64,000 nucleotides of DNA from DTWD01 sp963662965 (GTDB lineage Bacteria > Acidobacteriota > Vicinamibacteria > Vicinamibacterales > UBA8438): assembly GCA_963662965.1 (NCBI GenBank), contig OY759970.1, positions 682,001 to 746,000 of the forward strand. The letters are read 5' to 3'. Position 1 is the first letter of the stretch; every line of letters begins with the position of its first letter. Shown here piece after piece: positions 26,544 to 34,944 of this stretch. The notes beneath the pieces are model-generated. The model worked only from the letters and a program-made list of their open reading frames with translations, ran no database searches and was not told the origin of the DNA. Made by a program: the position numbers and the translations under genes.

Positions 26544-27977
26544 GGGGATGTCCCGTGCGCTGTTGAAATTCAACGGCGGCTCGGTTCACGACTACGCGAC
26601 CATCGCTGACGATTCCCCGAGACCCAGCCGCGCGTCACGCGCCCGGAGGGCGGCGACGAGCGCCGGCATATCTTGACATCCTTTGACCCGGCGGAACCCC
26701 TTCGCGGCTTCGAGCACGCCGGCGGCCACCCACCGCAGCACCATCGTCCCACCGCGCCAGCGTTTCACATTGCGCTTCACATGGCGCGTGCGGCTGAGCA
26801 GACTCTCGATGGCGTTCGTGGTGGCGAGCGATCGTTGGAGGCGTTCCGACAGGCCCAAGCCGAGCACGGTCAGCGTCTCGTCGAGGCCTTCTCGGACGCT
26901 CGCGGCCGCACTCGGGTGGTCGGTGTCCAAGCGGCGAGCCAGGTCCTGCAGCAGTCGTTTCGCCGTCTTGACGGTGGCGTTCGTGTAGGCGCGGGTAAGG
27001 ATTGCCTTCACCCACGGACGTTGTGCCTCGGGGAGATGCTCCAGGATGTTCCGGCCCTTGTGCACTTGACACCGCTGCACCACGGCGGCCCGGCCGAACG
27101 TCTGGGTCACCGCCGTCTCGAGGGCCTTCGCCCCATCGACGATCACCAGGAGGCTCCGGTCGGTGCGCAGCCCGCGACTCGCAAGATTGGTCAACAGGCC
27201 CTGACAGACCGTCGCATTCTCCGTGGCTCCTTCCCAGAGGCCGAGCGGGTGTTTGGTCCCCGTTGTGTCGATGCCCAGCGCCACCACGATACAGTGCCCG
27301 CCGACCTGGACCCCATCGATCAGCAGCACCGCCAGGTCCAGCGCGTCGAGCGGTGTCGCGCGCCACGCGTCCAGCTGCGCCTGGGTCTGCGCCACAAAGC
27401 GTCGACTGACCGCACTCTTGCTGGTGCCCCGCGTCGTGATGTTCGCGCCCAGCGGTTCGAGACTCCGCGCATATTGGCGGGTCGCCACGCCGATGAGCAT
27501 CTGGTCGACGACGCGCCGGTTCAGCGGGTCCGCGTCCGTGAACGCCTGGGCCGTGGGCAGCGGCACCTCCATGCCGTCGCGCCGCACTCGGGGCCGACGG
27601 ATCGCGACTTTATGCCCGCCCAGGACGACTTGGCTCGGAGCATGGCCGGCGCGATACGCGTGCCGGGCCGGCTGATGCGCATACCGGGGGCCACACACGG
27701 CAGCCCGATCTTCTTCGAGCATCGCCTCGAGCACCCGTAAGCCAGACGCGATGACCAGCTCCTGCAGCTCGGCCTGTGCATCGATGAGGATGTCAACCAA
27801 CGGCAAGTGGCGCGACGCCGGGGATGCCGATTGGCGACGACGAGGGACTGTGTGAGACTGCTTCTTCATGGCGGCTCCTTTGCTGGGAGGCTTTCACCTC
27901 GGTTTAGTCACCGGTCGTATAGCACGACCAGTGAAGGAGCCGCCGCTTCAAATTTCAACAGCTACTGGGACATCCCC
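26544..27977 (-). mobile_element. IS256-family element, complete
   Basis: 1434 bp. Ends GGGGATGTCCCGTGCGCTGT (left) and GGGGATGTCCCAGTAGCTGT (right, inward), flanked by perfect 8-bp direct repeats GTGCGCTT at 26536-26543 and 27978-27985. A clean recent insertion. Confidence 0.95.
26592..27869 (-). CDS. IS256-family (mutator-type) transposase
   Basis: 425 residues, full length and uninterrupted. Catalytic D in VLLIDGVQVGGHCIVVALGI, D in LVIVDGAKALETAV, E in TTNAIESLLSRTR; the helical insertion with CQVHKGRNILEHLP lies between D and E. Preceded by an AGGAG-like site 5' of the ATG. Probably active. Confidence 0.95.
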   Translation of the reverse strand: MKKQSHTVPRRRQSASPASRHLPLVDILIDAQAELQELVIASGLRVLEAMLEEDRAAVCGPRYAHQPARHAYRAGHAPSQVVLGGHKVAIRRPRVRRDGMEVPLPTAQAFTDADPLNRRVVDQMLIGVATRQYARSLEPLGANITTRGTSKSAVSRRFVAQTQAQLDAWRATPLDALDLAVLLIDGVQVGGHCIVVALGIDTTGTKHPLGLWEGATENATVCQGLLTNLASRGLRTDRSLLVIVDGAKALETAVTQTFGRAAVVQRCQVHKGRNILEHLPEAQRPWVKAILTRAYTNATVKTAKRLLQDLARRLDTDHPSAAASVREGLDETLTVLGLGLSERLQRSLATTNAIESLLSRTRHVKRNVKRWRGGTMVLRWVAAGVLEAAKGFRRVKGCQDMPALVAALRARDARLGLGESSAMVA

Positions 27978-28685
27978 GTGCGCTTCTGCGCTAGCCGCTT
28001 GATCAGGGTTGTTGTTTTGCCGGTCCCAGGTGGTCCCAGGAGCACCAGCCTCGAGTTGATCGGCAGGCGGAAGACCTCGCCCTGGTAGTGGTCCAGGATA
28101 GGCTGATCCCGTAGGGCAATCCTCTGGACAACCCGTCGGCGACGCGCGTCTCTCCAACGCGTTGTTTCAGCGTCCTTGTCGAGGAGTTGTCCGAGAAGGT
28201 CGGGTATGGCCTCGTCGCTGGGGGCTATTCCCTCAAGTTCGCTGAGGAGTGCTCTGATCGAGTCAAGCTCAGCACTCCAGTCTTCAAATTCGAACCGGTC
28301 GTCAAGCCCGTCCCATTCACCCTCTATCAGTTTGGGCCGCAGTTGGAGGCGCTCGCGAACACGGACGCGTCGTCTTTTCCCCGCGATGTCCAGTTCATCG
28401 CCCTCACCGGCGGCGAACTCCGCTAGACGCCCTACTGGAGATCGATACGACACGACACGAGCGTCCTGAATCGCTTCTCCAATCCCAGCGGCCGACGCGC
28501 GCGTGATGTAGAGCGTTTCGAAAGTCCCCTCCTCAGTCTCCCACTCGACCTTGAGCCTTGCCACAAAGGGCTCCCTTGTGAGTCGCGCGAGGTACTGTCT
28601 GTCGGCTGCCAGCGAGCGCTCGATGCTGCGAAGGCGGCGCCCCTGGTCGGTCATTGGATTGTCGAGCAGCGCGAGCACCTTCGTC

Positions 28686-28804
28686 GGTATTGTCAAGTTA
28701 AGCGGAATCGCGATGATCGACCCCCAACATACCGGGTTCGCGACGGGACTCGAGCCCATCATCTTGGGGGTCGGTCAGCCTGATTCTGCTTAACTTGACA
28801 ATAC
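28686..28804. mobile_element. snap-back MITE, copy 1
   Basis: About 119 bp, no gene. Arms GGTATTGTCAAGTTAAGC…GACCCCCAA pair with each other over about 45 bp (imperfect), leaving a loop of about 30 bp. The outer 16 bases resemble the IS6 type-1/type-3 ends, so an IS6-like transposase could move it. Copy 2 at 63641-63760 differs at very few positions. It separates the helicase gene from an XRE shard. Confidence 0.85.
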
Positions 28805-28806
28805 TG

Positions 28807-28924
28807 ACCTGGGCCTCCGTTCCCGAGGACTATGACGTTCAACTCAAAGCGCTGCGCAGACACCTCGACATCAGTCAGTCTGGACTCGCGCGCCTGGTCG
28901 GAGCCGCGGCATGGGCGTCGTCTA
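28807..28924 (+). pseudogene. XRE-type helix-turn-helix protein, N-terminal shard
   Basis: Plus-strand frame WASVPEDYDVQLKALRRHLD then ISQSGLARLVGAA. The SQ-x2-LARL-x-GAA pattern is a Cro/XRE helix-turn-helix. The start codon was removed at the MITE border and the frame is broken (indel) just after GAA, where homologues continue KAVVYQWE. Then it meets the Rieske shard. Confidence 0.6.
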
Positions 28925-29240
28925 CCTGACCAGCATGACTTGATTGAGCCGCGAGCCGTCTCGGACGACCGCGGTCGTCGGGTCCATCGGGTAGGCGAAC
29001 AGCTGTGGATCGCCCAAGACGACATCATCCGGCGCGACCACCTGGCCCGCGCGCGCCCCGAGTGCGAAGACGAAGCGGTCGTGTGGTTGCGGCCGCGTCT
29101 GTGTGGGGTCGGGTTCCTGTGCGATCGCGCGAAGCGGCAGCGCCAGCGAGAGGCTTGCCGCACCGGCGCGGAGCGGCAGTGCCAGCGAAAGGCTCGCCGC
29201 GCCGCGCAGGACCGCGCGCCGACCGATGAGGCGCGTGCTG
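28922..29240 (-). pseudogene. Rieske [2Fe-2S] protein, N-terminal shard with Tat-like signal
   Basis: Minus-strand frame RLIGRRAVLRGAASLSLALP … DRFVFALGARAGQVVAPDDV … GDPQLFAYPMDPTTAVV … LNQVMLVR then stop at the junction. The twin-arginine-like start plus the GDPQLFAYPMDP segment resembles exported Rieske proteins before their cluster-binding domain, which is missing. The signal region carries a tandem 13-residue duplication (AASLSLALPLRA twice). The 5' end is cut by IS6 copy d. Family call is by pattern memory. Confidence 0.55.
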
Positions 29241-30032
29241 GGCACTGTCAACTTAACGAGTCCGGGCCAGAATGAGGCGAGTTGATCCCAGGATCAGGCT
29301 GCCGTCACCTGGGCCCACACGGTGAACGACCGTGCTCGCAACATCCGATGATGAGCCGCCCTGAGTAGGTGTCGACCCACGCGAAAGAGATTCTGAATGA
29401 CACCGTGGACGTGCAAGAACCGCTGCGCGTGGTCGGATGACGTGAAGCCTCGCATCTGACGTTCGCGTTGTCGCGTGGGTTGATGCGAGACTTCGGCGCG
29501 ATTGTTCGCGTATCGCCTCGTGTCATGGGTGACCAGCGGCATGAGGTCCCGATGGGCGACACGGTAGCTGCCCAGCTTGTCGGTCACGAGCCGCACGGGT
29601 TCCTGTCGCTGACTCTTCAACAGTCGGCGAAAGAATCTCCGCGCTGCACGCCCGTCCCGACGGGGTTGTACGAGGATGTCGATCAGGTCACCGTCTTGAT
29701 CCACCGCGCGCCAGAGATACTGGCGCTGACCGTTGATCGTCACGAAGACTTCGTCCAGGAACCACGTATCTCCGAGTCGACCCTGTCGTCGCTTCAACTG
29801 CCGAGCGTAGTCGGGGCCGAACTTCCCGCACCACTGGCGAACGGTTTCGTAGGACACGATGATTCCTCGTTCGGCCAGCAAATCCTCAACATCCCGGAAG
29901 CTCATGCAGTATCTGTGGTAGAGGCAGACGGCATGGCTGATGATTTCGGGCGGAAAGCGATGCCGATGGTAGCGGGGCCGGCGAGTGTTCATCCCGGCAT
30001 TGTGCCGGACGGAGAGTTAACCTGACAATGCC
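29241..30032 (-). mobile_element. IS6-type element, type 1, copy d
   Basis: 792 bp, same ends as copies b and c. Flanks differ (GCGTGCTG versus CGTCCACC), no duplication. Right side abuts a solo IS5-A end. Confidence 0.92.
29294..29992 (-). CDS. IS6-family DDE transposase (type 1, copy d)
   Basis: 232 residues, intact; one residue differs from copy b (HAVCLYHRYC instead of HAVWLYHRYC). Confidence 0.95.
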   Translation of the reverse strand: MNTRRPRYHRHRFPPEIISHAVCLYHRYCMSFRDVEDLLAERGIIVSYETVRQWCGKFGPDYARQLKRRQGRLGDTWFLDEVFVTINGQRQYLWRAVDQDGDLIDILVQPRRDGRAARRFFRRLLKSQRQEPVRLVTDKLGSYRVAHRDLMPLVTHDTRRYANNRAEVSHQPTRQRERQMRGFTSSDHAQRFLHVHGVIQNLFRVGRHLLRAAHHRMLRARSFTVWAQVTAA

Positions 30033-30064
30033 CGTCCACCGCGCTGAATCAGCGCACCAACGCC
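30033..30064. repeat. solo end of IS5-A (second case)
   Basis: CCACCGCGCTGAATCAGCGC then ACCAACGCC, the terminal 28 bp of IS5-A, again directly beside an IS6 right end and now bordering spmB codons. Confidence 0.85.
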
Positions 30065-30066
30065 GT

Positions 30067-30317
30067 CCGGCTCGGGCGCGTACGGCATTCTCGCATCGAT
30101 CATCCAGGACCCGACCATCGGACCGGACAGCTACACCGGCTATCTTGTGAGCACCTTCCAGGGGTCGACCGAAACGACCTTCTACGTGCTGGCCGTCTAC
30201 TACGGTGCCGTCCAGGTTCGCCGGATCCGACACACATTGGCCGCCGCCCTGACCGCCGACGTGGCCGGCATCGGCGGGGCCGTCATCGCCTGCAGCTACC
30301 TCTACGGCGGCCAGTAG
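30067..30317 (+). pseudogene. spmB: spmB (spore maturation protein B-type) 3' fragment
   Basis: An open plus-strand frame from the IS5-A end to TAG at 30315-30317 reads GSGAYGILASIIQDPTIGPD, SYTGYLVSTFQGSTETTFYV, LAVYYGAVQVRRIRHTLAAA, then a final membrane segment. GPDSYxGYLxSTxQGSTETTFYVLAVYxGAV is the hallmark of SpmB-like nucleoside-recognition membrane proteins. Only the last about 80 of roughly 170-180 residues (or a SpmA-SpmB fusion) remain. Confidence 0.85.
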
Positions 30318-30607
30318 TTCCGGGGTCGTCTGCGGTGAGCTCCCGGCCGGGCCGCCGCACGAAGGAGCCAGGTGATTGACCCCCAACGTATCGGTACACC
30401 GCACTCGGATGACCGGTGCTTCCGCCATCAACTGTTGCTACCCCGCCCTTATCTCGTTCTAACCAAACCGCTTAGACTAGATATTCAGTGCCAGAGAGGT
30501 GCCAGCGTCAAAATCGGCTGGAAGTATCTGGATGATTAGGGCTTAAGCTCTCTTCACCAACACTTGATGACGGAAGCACCTATAAAATGGCCCGAACAAG
30601 GTACGAC
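30318..30607. other. intergenic region upstream of glutamate dehydrogenase
   Basis: About 290 bp; must hold the gdhA promoter. GATTGACCCCCAACGTATCGG near 30373 resembles the inner arm of the MITE (GATCGACCCCCAACATACCG). No gene seen. Confidence 0.45.
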
Positions 30608-31972
30608 ATGATGACAAGCTCGACCGCCAAGCCAGAGAGGAACGAAGAGCTCAATCCGTTCGCGATCGCGCAGCGCCAGTGCGACAACGCGGCCCGATAC
30701 CTGCCCGCGCTCGAGCCCGGACTCTTCGAGTTCCTGAAACGGCCCGACAAACTGACCATCGTGGAGTTCCCGGTCGCTACGAGCTCTGGAAAGGTCCAGA
30801 ACTTCGTAGGGTACAGGTGCATCCATAGCCGGAGCCGCGGCCCCGGCAAGGGTGGCATCCGATATCATCCCGACGTTACGGCCGACGAAGTTCGAGCTCT
30901 CGCTTCGTGGATGACCTGGAAGTGCGCGATCGTGGGCGTCCCATTCGGCGGAGCCAAAGGCGGTGTGGTTTGTGACCCCAAGGGGCTCAGCTCCGAAGAT
31001 CTCGATCACATCACGCGTCGCTACGTCGCCGAGCTAGGCGACAACATCGGACCCTACACCGACATCCCGGCGCCCGACGTGAACACGAACGCTCGGATCA
31101 TGGCGCTGATCTACGACACCTACGATATGATGCACAAAGGCGAGAACAACCTCGGCGTCGTCACGGGCAAGCCCGTGCACATGGGTGGGTCCCTCGGCAG
31201 GGAAGAGGCCACGGCCAGGGGCGGGCTCTTCACCACCCTACGTGCGCTCTCCCACGGCATACTCTCAGGCTCGACGGACCTGCAGAGGCTCTCGGTCGTC
31301 ATTCAGGGATTCGGTAACGTCGGAGGGATCGCCGCCACACTGTTCCACGAGGCCGGCGCTCGGATCGTCGCCGTGAGTGACACTCGGGGTGGTGTCCATT
31401 GCGCGGACGGCATCGACCCGGCCGTCGCCCACCGGCACAAGCGCGAGACGGGTTCGCTGAAGGGTCTGGCGGGCTGCCAGGACGTGACCAACGAAGAGTT
31501 GCTGACGTTACCATGCGACATCCTGATCCCCGCGGCTCTAGAGAATCAGCTCAGGGGCGACAACGCGAGCGACGTCCAGGCGCGGATGATCGTGGAACTA
31601 GCCAACGGCCCGACCACACCTGAGGCCGACTCGGTCTTCCACGAACGAGAGATCTCGGTTCTGCCCGACATCCTCGCCAACGCTGGCGGCGTGACCATCA
31701 GCTACTACGAGTGGGTGCAGAACAACGAGAACGAGCAGTGGGACGAAGACGAAGTGAACGGCAAACTCAAGCGGATCATGACTAAGGCTTCCGACGACGT
31801 CATCGAAAAGCGGACCGAGATCAACGGCTCCTTGGTGGACTTGGAGACTGAGCGGCAGCGCCTGGGTCGGGATGGCGATCCATTGGACCCTGTCGATCTA
31901 CGGACAGCAGCGTTCGTCCTGGCTGTTGAGAGGGTGGCGCGGGTGGCGCTCGATCGAGGGATCTGGCCGTAG
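30608..31972 (+). CDS. gdhA: NAD(P)-dependent glutamate dehydrogenase (Glu/Leu/Phe/Val dehydrogenase)
   Basis: 454 residues from ATG at 30608, which has AAGG at good spacing; ATG at 30587 is an alternative. Interconverts glutamate and 2-oxoglutarate plus ammonia. Substrate-binding lysine region GPGKGGIRYHPDVTADEVRA, catalytic lysine in VPFGGAKGGVVCDP, then TDIPAPDVNTNARIMALIYD; the Rossmann nucleotide-binding motif is VIQGFGNVGGIAATLF near residue 235; C-terminal NAGGVTISYYEWVQN. Full length. Probably chromosomal backbone, bracketed by spmB and integrase shards. Confidence 0.95.
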   Translation: MMTSSTAKPERNEELNPFAIAQRQCDNAARYLPALEPGLFEFLKRPDKLTIVEFPVATSSGKVQNFVGYRCIHSRSRGPGKGGIRYHPDVTADEVRALASWMTWKCAIVGVPFGGAKGGVVCDPKGLSSEDLDHITRRYVAELGDNIGPYTDIPAPDVNTNARIMALIYDTYDMMHKGENNLGVVTGKPVHMGGSLGREEATARGGLFTTLRALSHGILSGSTDLQRLSVVIQGFGNVGGIAATLFHEAGARIVAVSDTRGGVHCADGIDPAVAHRHKRETGSLKGLAGCQDVTNEELLTLPCDILIPAALENQLRGDNASDVQARMIVELANGPTTPEADSVFHEREISVLPDILANAGGVTISYYEWVQNNENEQWDEDEVNGKLKRIMTKASDDVIEKRTEINGSLVDLETERQRLGRDGDPLDPVDLRTAAFVLAVERVARVALDRGIWP

Positions 31973-32039
31973 ACGATAGTCCGCAATCACCAGGCTCGTG
32001 TTTCCGGTGCAACCCCGTTCTCGAGCACCTTCCATTCCT

Positions 32040-32152
32040 GAGTGGGCGGTCACCCGGCGCTCGATGCCGGCCGCCTCGGCCGCGGCCGTAAACCGTAGCC
32101 CGATCATCTGCGCCGAGAGCGGGACCACGCGGTTGGCGGTAGCAATGCGGAG
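32040..32152 (-). pseudogene. tyrosine recombinase (integrase) C-terminal shard
   Basis: Minus-strand frame RIATANRVVPLSAQMIGLRF then TAAAEAAGIERRVTAHSG. The RVTAHSGR segment (H-x2-R box) is typical of XerC/phage-type integrases; here the arginine after HSG is already replaced and the frame decays. The 5' side is cut by an IS6 end at 32153. Confidence 0.65.
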
Positions 32153-32178
32153 GGTATTGTCAAGTTAACTCTCCGCCC
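32153..32178. repeat. solo IS6 type-1 end
   Basis: GGTATTGTCAAGTTAACTCT CCGCCC equals the right end of IS6 copy f (44196 inward). The type-3 IS6 begins immediately after it. Confidence 0.85.
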
Positions 32179-32984
32179 GGCATTGTCAAGTTGCGGTCGC
32201 AACTGGCAAAGTAGGCCGATGACGAGCCCGTCGCCCAGCTACCGCGGATATCGATTTCCACCCGAGATCATCAGCCACGCTGTCTGGCTCTACCACCGAT
32301 TCAGCCTGAGCTTTCGTGATGTGGAAGATCTGCTCGCCCAGCGAGGCGTCACAGTGTCGTACGAAACCATCCGCCACTGGTGTCAGACGTTCGGTCTTGA
32401 CTACGCACGACAGTTGCGGCGCCGCCGAGGTCGGCTGGGCGACACCTGGTATCTGGATGAAGTCTTCGTCACGTTCCACGGTCGACGACAGTACCTGTGG
32501 CGGGCCGTGGACCAAGACGGCGACGTCCTCGACATCTTGGTGCAGTCACGGCGTGACCGCTGGGCGGCCGCGCGGTTCTTTCGCAAGGTATTGCAAGGAC
32601 AAGGTCGGTCACCTCGTCGTCTGGTCACCGACAAGCTGCGGAGCTACTCCGCGGCGCACCGCACCGTGATGCCATCCGTGGTTCACAGTACGCGGCAGTA
32701 TGCGAACAACCGCGCAGAGGGTTCGCATCAACCGACGCGACAACGCGAGCGACAGATGCGCCGGTTCAAATCCGCCGCGCACGCGCAGCGATTTCTCTCG
32801 GTCCACGGACTCGTGCTGAATCTCTTCCGGGTCGGGCGACATCTACTTCGGTCGGCGCACCACCGCGTGCTTCGGATGCGGGCGTTCGCCGAATGGGATG
32901 CGGTGACGTGTGCCTGCTAAACGACGAGGGATTCCGAGCCATCGAGGGATCGTCACGCCCGCCTCTCATCAACTTGACAGTGCC
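32179..32984 (+). mobile_element. IS6-type element, type 3
   Basis: 806 bp, ends GGCATTGTCAAGTTGCGGTC (left) and GGCACTGTCAAGTTGATGAG (right, inward). Inserted at the tip of another IS6 end, between the integrase shard and the HNH gene. Confidence 0.9.
32219..32920 (+). CDS. IS6-family DDE transposase (type 3)
   Basis: 233 residues from ATG at 32219. About two-thirds identical by eye to type 1 (YRGYRFPPEIISHAVWLYHR start). D in YLDEVFVTFHGRRQYLWRA, D in LVTDKLRSYSAAH, E in NNRAEGSHQPTRQ. Complete. Confidence 0.93.
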   Translation: MTSPSPSYRGYRFPPEIISHAVWLYHRFSLSFRDVEDLLAQRGVTVSYETIRHWCQTFGLDYARQLRRRRGRLGDTWYLDEVFVTFHGRRQYLWRAVDQDGDVLDILVQSRRDRWAAARFFRKVLQGQGRSPRRLVTDKLRSYSAAHRTVMPSVVHSTRQYANNRAEGSHQPTRQRERQMRRFKSAAHAQRFLSVHGLVLNLFRVGRHLLRSAHHRVLRMRAFAEWDAVTCAC

Positions 32985-32999
32985 TTCGAGGTGGCGCAT

Positions 33000-33383
33000 A
33001 TGTCGTCAAAGAACACCCAGGCTGAGGGAGACAACCGGGACCCGATTATTGTCGAGGCACAACGCCACCGCGATCAGCGGGACAAGACCTATCGGGAACA
33101 TGCACTCAAGATATATCCCTGGATCTGTGCGAAGTGCGGTCGCGAATTCAGTGGCAAGAAGCTTCGCGAGCTTACGGTCCATCATAAGGACCACAACCAC
33201 GACAACAATCCACCTGACGGGAGCAACTGGGAGTTGCTGTGTCTCTACTGTCACGAAAACGAGCACGCACGGAATCAGGTAGCTGACGCGTACGGGGAGG
33301 CGACCCCGGACGAGGCGCGAGAGCCCACCTCGAAGTACAAGCCGTTCGCTGGTCTTGCGGATATGTTAAAGCGCAACCGATAG
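33000..33383 (+). CDS. YajD-type HNH nuclease
   Basis: 127 residues from ATG at 33000. HNH motif ELTVHHKDHNHDNNPPDGSN followed by WELLCLYCHENEH, with the zinc-binding pair CAKCGREF before it and CLYC after it. Small HNH proteins of the YajD kind are common and of unsettled role (DNA nuclease, possibly repair or defence). Starts 15 nt after the IS6 type-3 end, so it may have lost its own promoter. Confidence 0.9.
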   Translation: MSSKNTQAEGDNRDPIIVEAQRHRDQRDKTYREHALKIYPWICAKCGREFSGKKLRELTVHHKDHNHDNNPPDGSNWELLCLYCHENEHARNQVADAYGEATPDEAREPTSKYKPFAGLADMLKRNR

Positions 33384-33401
33384 CCGCAGCTAATACCTTT
33401 A

Positions 33402-33503
33402 ACCGTCGGCTCCCGACTCGGGCACTATGATGTCACCGCCAAGATCGGTGAAGTGGGGGAAGTGTGGCAGGCCACCGATACGAAGCTCACCAAGTTTGGC
33501 TAA
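33402..33503 (+). pseudogene. Ser/Thr protein kinase N-terminal stub
   Basis: Frame TVGSRLGHYDVTAKIGE then VGEVWQATDTKL then TKFG stop. This is the start of a PknB-type kinase; the glycine loop GEGGMGEV has shrunk to GEVGEV and the frame ends after 33 codons. Such kinases are abundant in Acidobacteriota-like genomes, a mild clue to the host. Confidence 0.65.
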
Positions 33504-33588
33504 ACGGGAAAAGCAGTGGGTTCCGATGGAACCGGCATTGTGGAGTCAAGCCCATTTCTTGTTGGAACTCTCCGCGGCTCCTGATGGC

Positions 33589-33808
33589 TTACGCGGCTTT
33601 CTTCTTCGACGTCGTCGTGTCGATCTTCAGCTCTCGCTTCATTGCGTCACGAAGCTTGGGCAGGTGCCGGTAGCCCATCACCTTGCGTAGGCGCGGCTCG
33701 ATGTCCAGGAGCGCCGTGGCCAGCCAGCGATGGCGTTGACTTGAGTTCTGCCAGTGATCGACCTTCGCACAGCGTTCCTCAATGAGCGCGTTGATAGACT
33801 CGAGGCCG
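33589..33808 (-). pseudogene. IS256-type transposase C-terminal fragment
   Basis: About 72 codons: ESINALIEERCAKVDHWQNS, SQRHRWLATALLDIEPRLRK, VMGYRHLPKLRDAMKREL. The spacing of W, R-W, L and G-Y-x3-P-x-L matches the C-terminus of the IS256 transposase at 26592, but the sequence is a distant relative. Cut at 33809 by IS481-like copy 1. Confidence 0.6.
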
Positions 33809-34924
33809 TATGGTGCGAAAAAGCGACCGAGGCTAGGTCGGTGCTGGTCGAGTCTCCCAAGTAGTCTCAGGCTATGCCGCCTGCGCTGCAGTTCCTCGTC
33901 CTCACGTTCGCTGGCTGGGTGAACCGTCACCAAGACGATCTGATCGACTATCTCCGGGAGGAGAATCGGGTCCTCCGAGAACACCTGGGCCCTCGGCCGC
34001 TTCGCCTGACGGACGCCCAGCGTCGTCGACTCGCTGTGCGCGGTCACAAACTCGGCCGGCGGGTCTTGACGCAGGGCGCGGGCATCGTCACCCCGGATAC
34101 GATCCTGCGTTGGTACCGGAGACTGATCGCCAAGAAATACGATGGCAGCGCCCGCCGACGTCGAGGTCGACCAATGACCCGACAAGACGTCGCCGAGCTC
34201 GTGGTCAGGATGGCGGTCGACAATCCGCGGTGGGGCTACACGCGGATCCGCGGCGCGCTCTCAAACCTCGGCCACACTATCGCCCGGACCACGGTGAAGC
34301 GGATCCTGCACGACCACGGAGTCGACCCGGCGCCCGAGCGGAGCCGGCACATGCCCTGGAAGACGTTCCTGCAGGCGCACTGGGAGGGCCTGGCGGCCTG
34401 CGATCTGTTCACCGTCGAGGTGTTGACGCTGGCGGGGCTCAGGCGGTACCTCGTCTTCTTCGTGATCGAGCTGAGATCCCGCCACGTGACCATCGCCGGG
34501 ATCCACCCGCAGCCGGGCGGCGCGTGGATGGAGCAGCAGGCCCGCAATTTGACCGACCCGGTCGATGGCTGTTTGCGCAGGGCGCGCCCTCTGATTCACG
34601 ACCGCGATCCCCTCTCTACGCGGGTCTTTGGCGAGATCCTGGAGAGCGCCGGTGTTCAGCCGATTCGGCTGCCGCCGAAGAGTCCCAATCTCAACGCCTA
34701 TGCCGAGCGGTTCGTCAGGTCGATCAAAGAGGAGTGTCTCACACGCGTGGTCCCGCTCGGCGAGGGGCATCTGCGTCGTCTCGTCTACGAGTACATAGAA
34801 CACGACCATCGCGAGAGAAACCACCAGGGACTCGACAACCAGCTCCTGCAACGACCACCACCTCCGCGAAGGCCGGACGCCGACGTTCGGCGGCGGGTAC
34901 GCCTCGGAGGATTACTCAGTTTCT
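33809..34924 (+). mobile_element. IS481-like integrase-type IS, copy 1, 3' end lost
   Basis: Left end TATGGTGCGAAAAAGCGACC aligns with TAAGGTGCGTTTAATGGGCC of copy 2. The right end is replaced by IS6 type-2 at 34925, only a few codons before the gene's natural stop. Confidence 0.82.
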
Positions 34925-34944
34925 GGCATTGTCAGACTAATTAG
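33874..34944 (+). CDS. integrase-core transposase (IS481/IS3-like), copy 1
   Basis: 356 residues. HTH near residue 55 (LTDAQRRRLAVRGHKLGRRV), second HTH (GYTRIRGALSNLGHTIARTT), catalytic core with D in AACDLFTVEVLTLAGLRRYL, D in IHDRDPLSTRVF, E in NAYAERFVRSIKEECL. The last about five residues are supplied by the neighbouring IS6 sequence, so activity is uncertain. Confidence 0.85.
   Translation: MPPALQFLVLTFAGWVNRHQDDLIDYLREENRVLREHLGPRPLRLTDAQRRRLAVRGHKLGRRVLTQGAGIVTPDTILRWYRRLIAKKYDGSARRRRGRPMTRQDVAELVVRMAVDNPRWGYTRIRGALSNLGHTIARTTVKRILHDHGVDPAPERSRHMPWKTFLQAHWEGLAACDLFTVEVLTLAGLRRYLVFFVIELRSRHVTIAGIHPQPGGAWMEQQARNLTDPVDGCLRRARPLIHDRDPLSTRVFGEILESAGVQPIRLPPKSPNLNAYAERFVRSIKEECLTRVVPLGEGHLRRLVYEYIEHDHRERNHQGLDNQLLQRPPPPRRPDADVRRRVRLGGLLSFWHCQTN

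Larger units (their letters stand above)
24624..28685 (-). pseudogene. UvrD/HelD-like DNA helicase, split by IS256 and beheaded by a MITE
   Basis: N-terminal part 27978-28685, C-terminal part 24624-26543. Removing the IS256 (26544-27977) and one copy of the 8-bp duplication GTGCGCTT joins the frame seamlessly as …LIKRLAQKR|TPDGLTDDE…. Superfamily 1 motifs: Walker A GPPGTGKTTTLIKRL just before the break, motif II VFVDEATDFSAVQLA, motif III WFACGDLNQRIT, motif VI YFFVGISRAATYLG. Restored length is about 875 residues plus whatever N-terminus was removed at the MITE border (28686); MTDQGRRLRS at 28654 is an internal methionine, not a convincing start. Helicases of this sort sit in DNA repair or defence loci. 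Not functional here. Confidence 0.88.

Noticed and set aside
28686..28804. MITE as an integron attC site or attachment site
   Set aside because: Arms are terminal and end in IS6-like tips, there is no integron integrase, and attC core motifs are absent.
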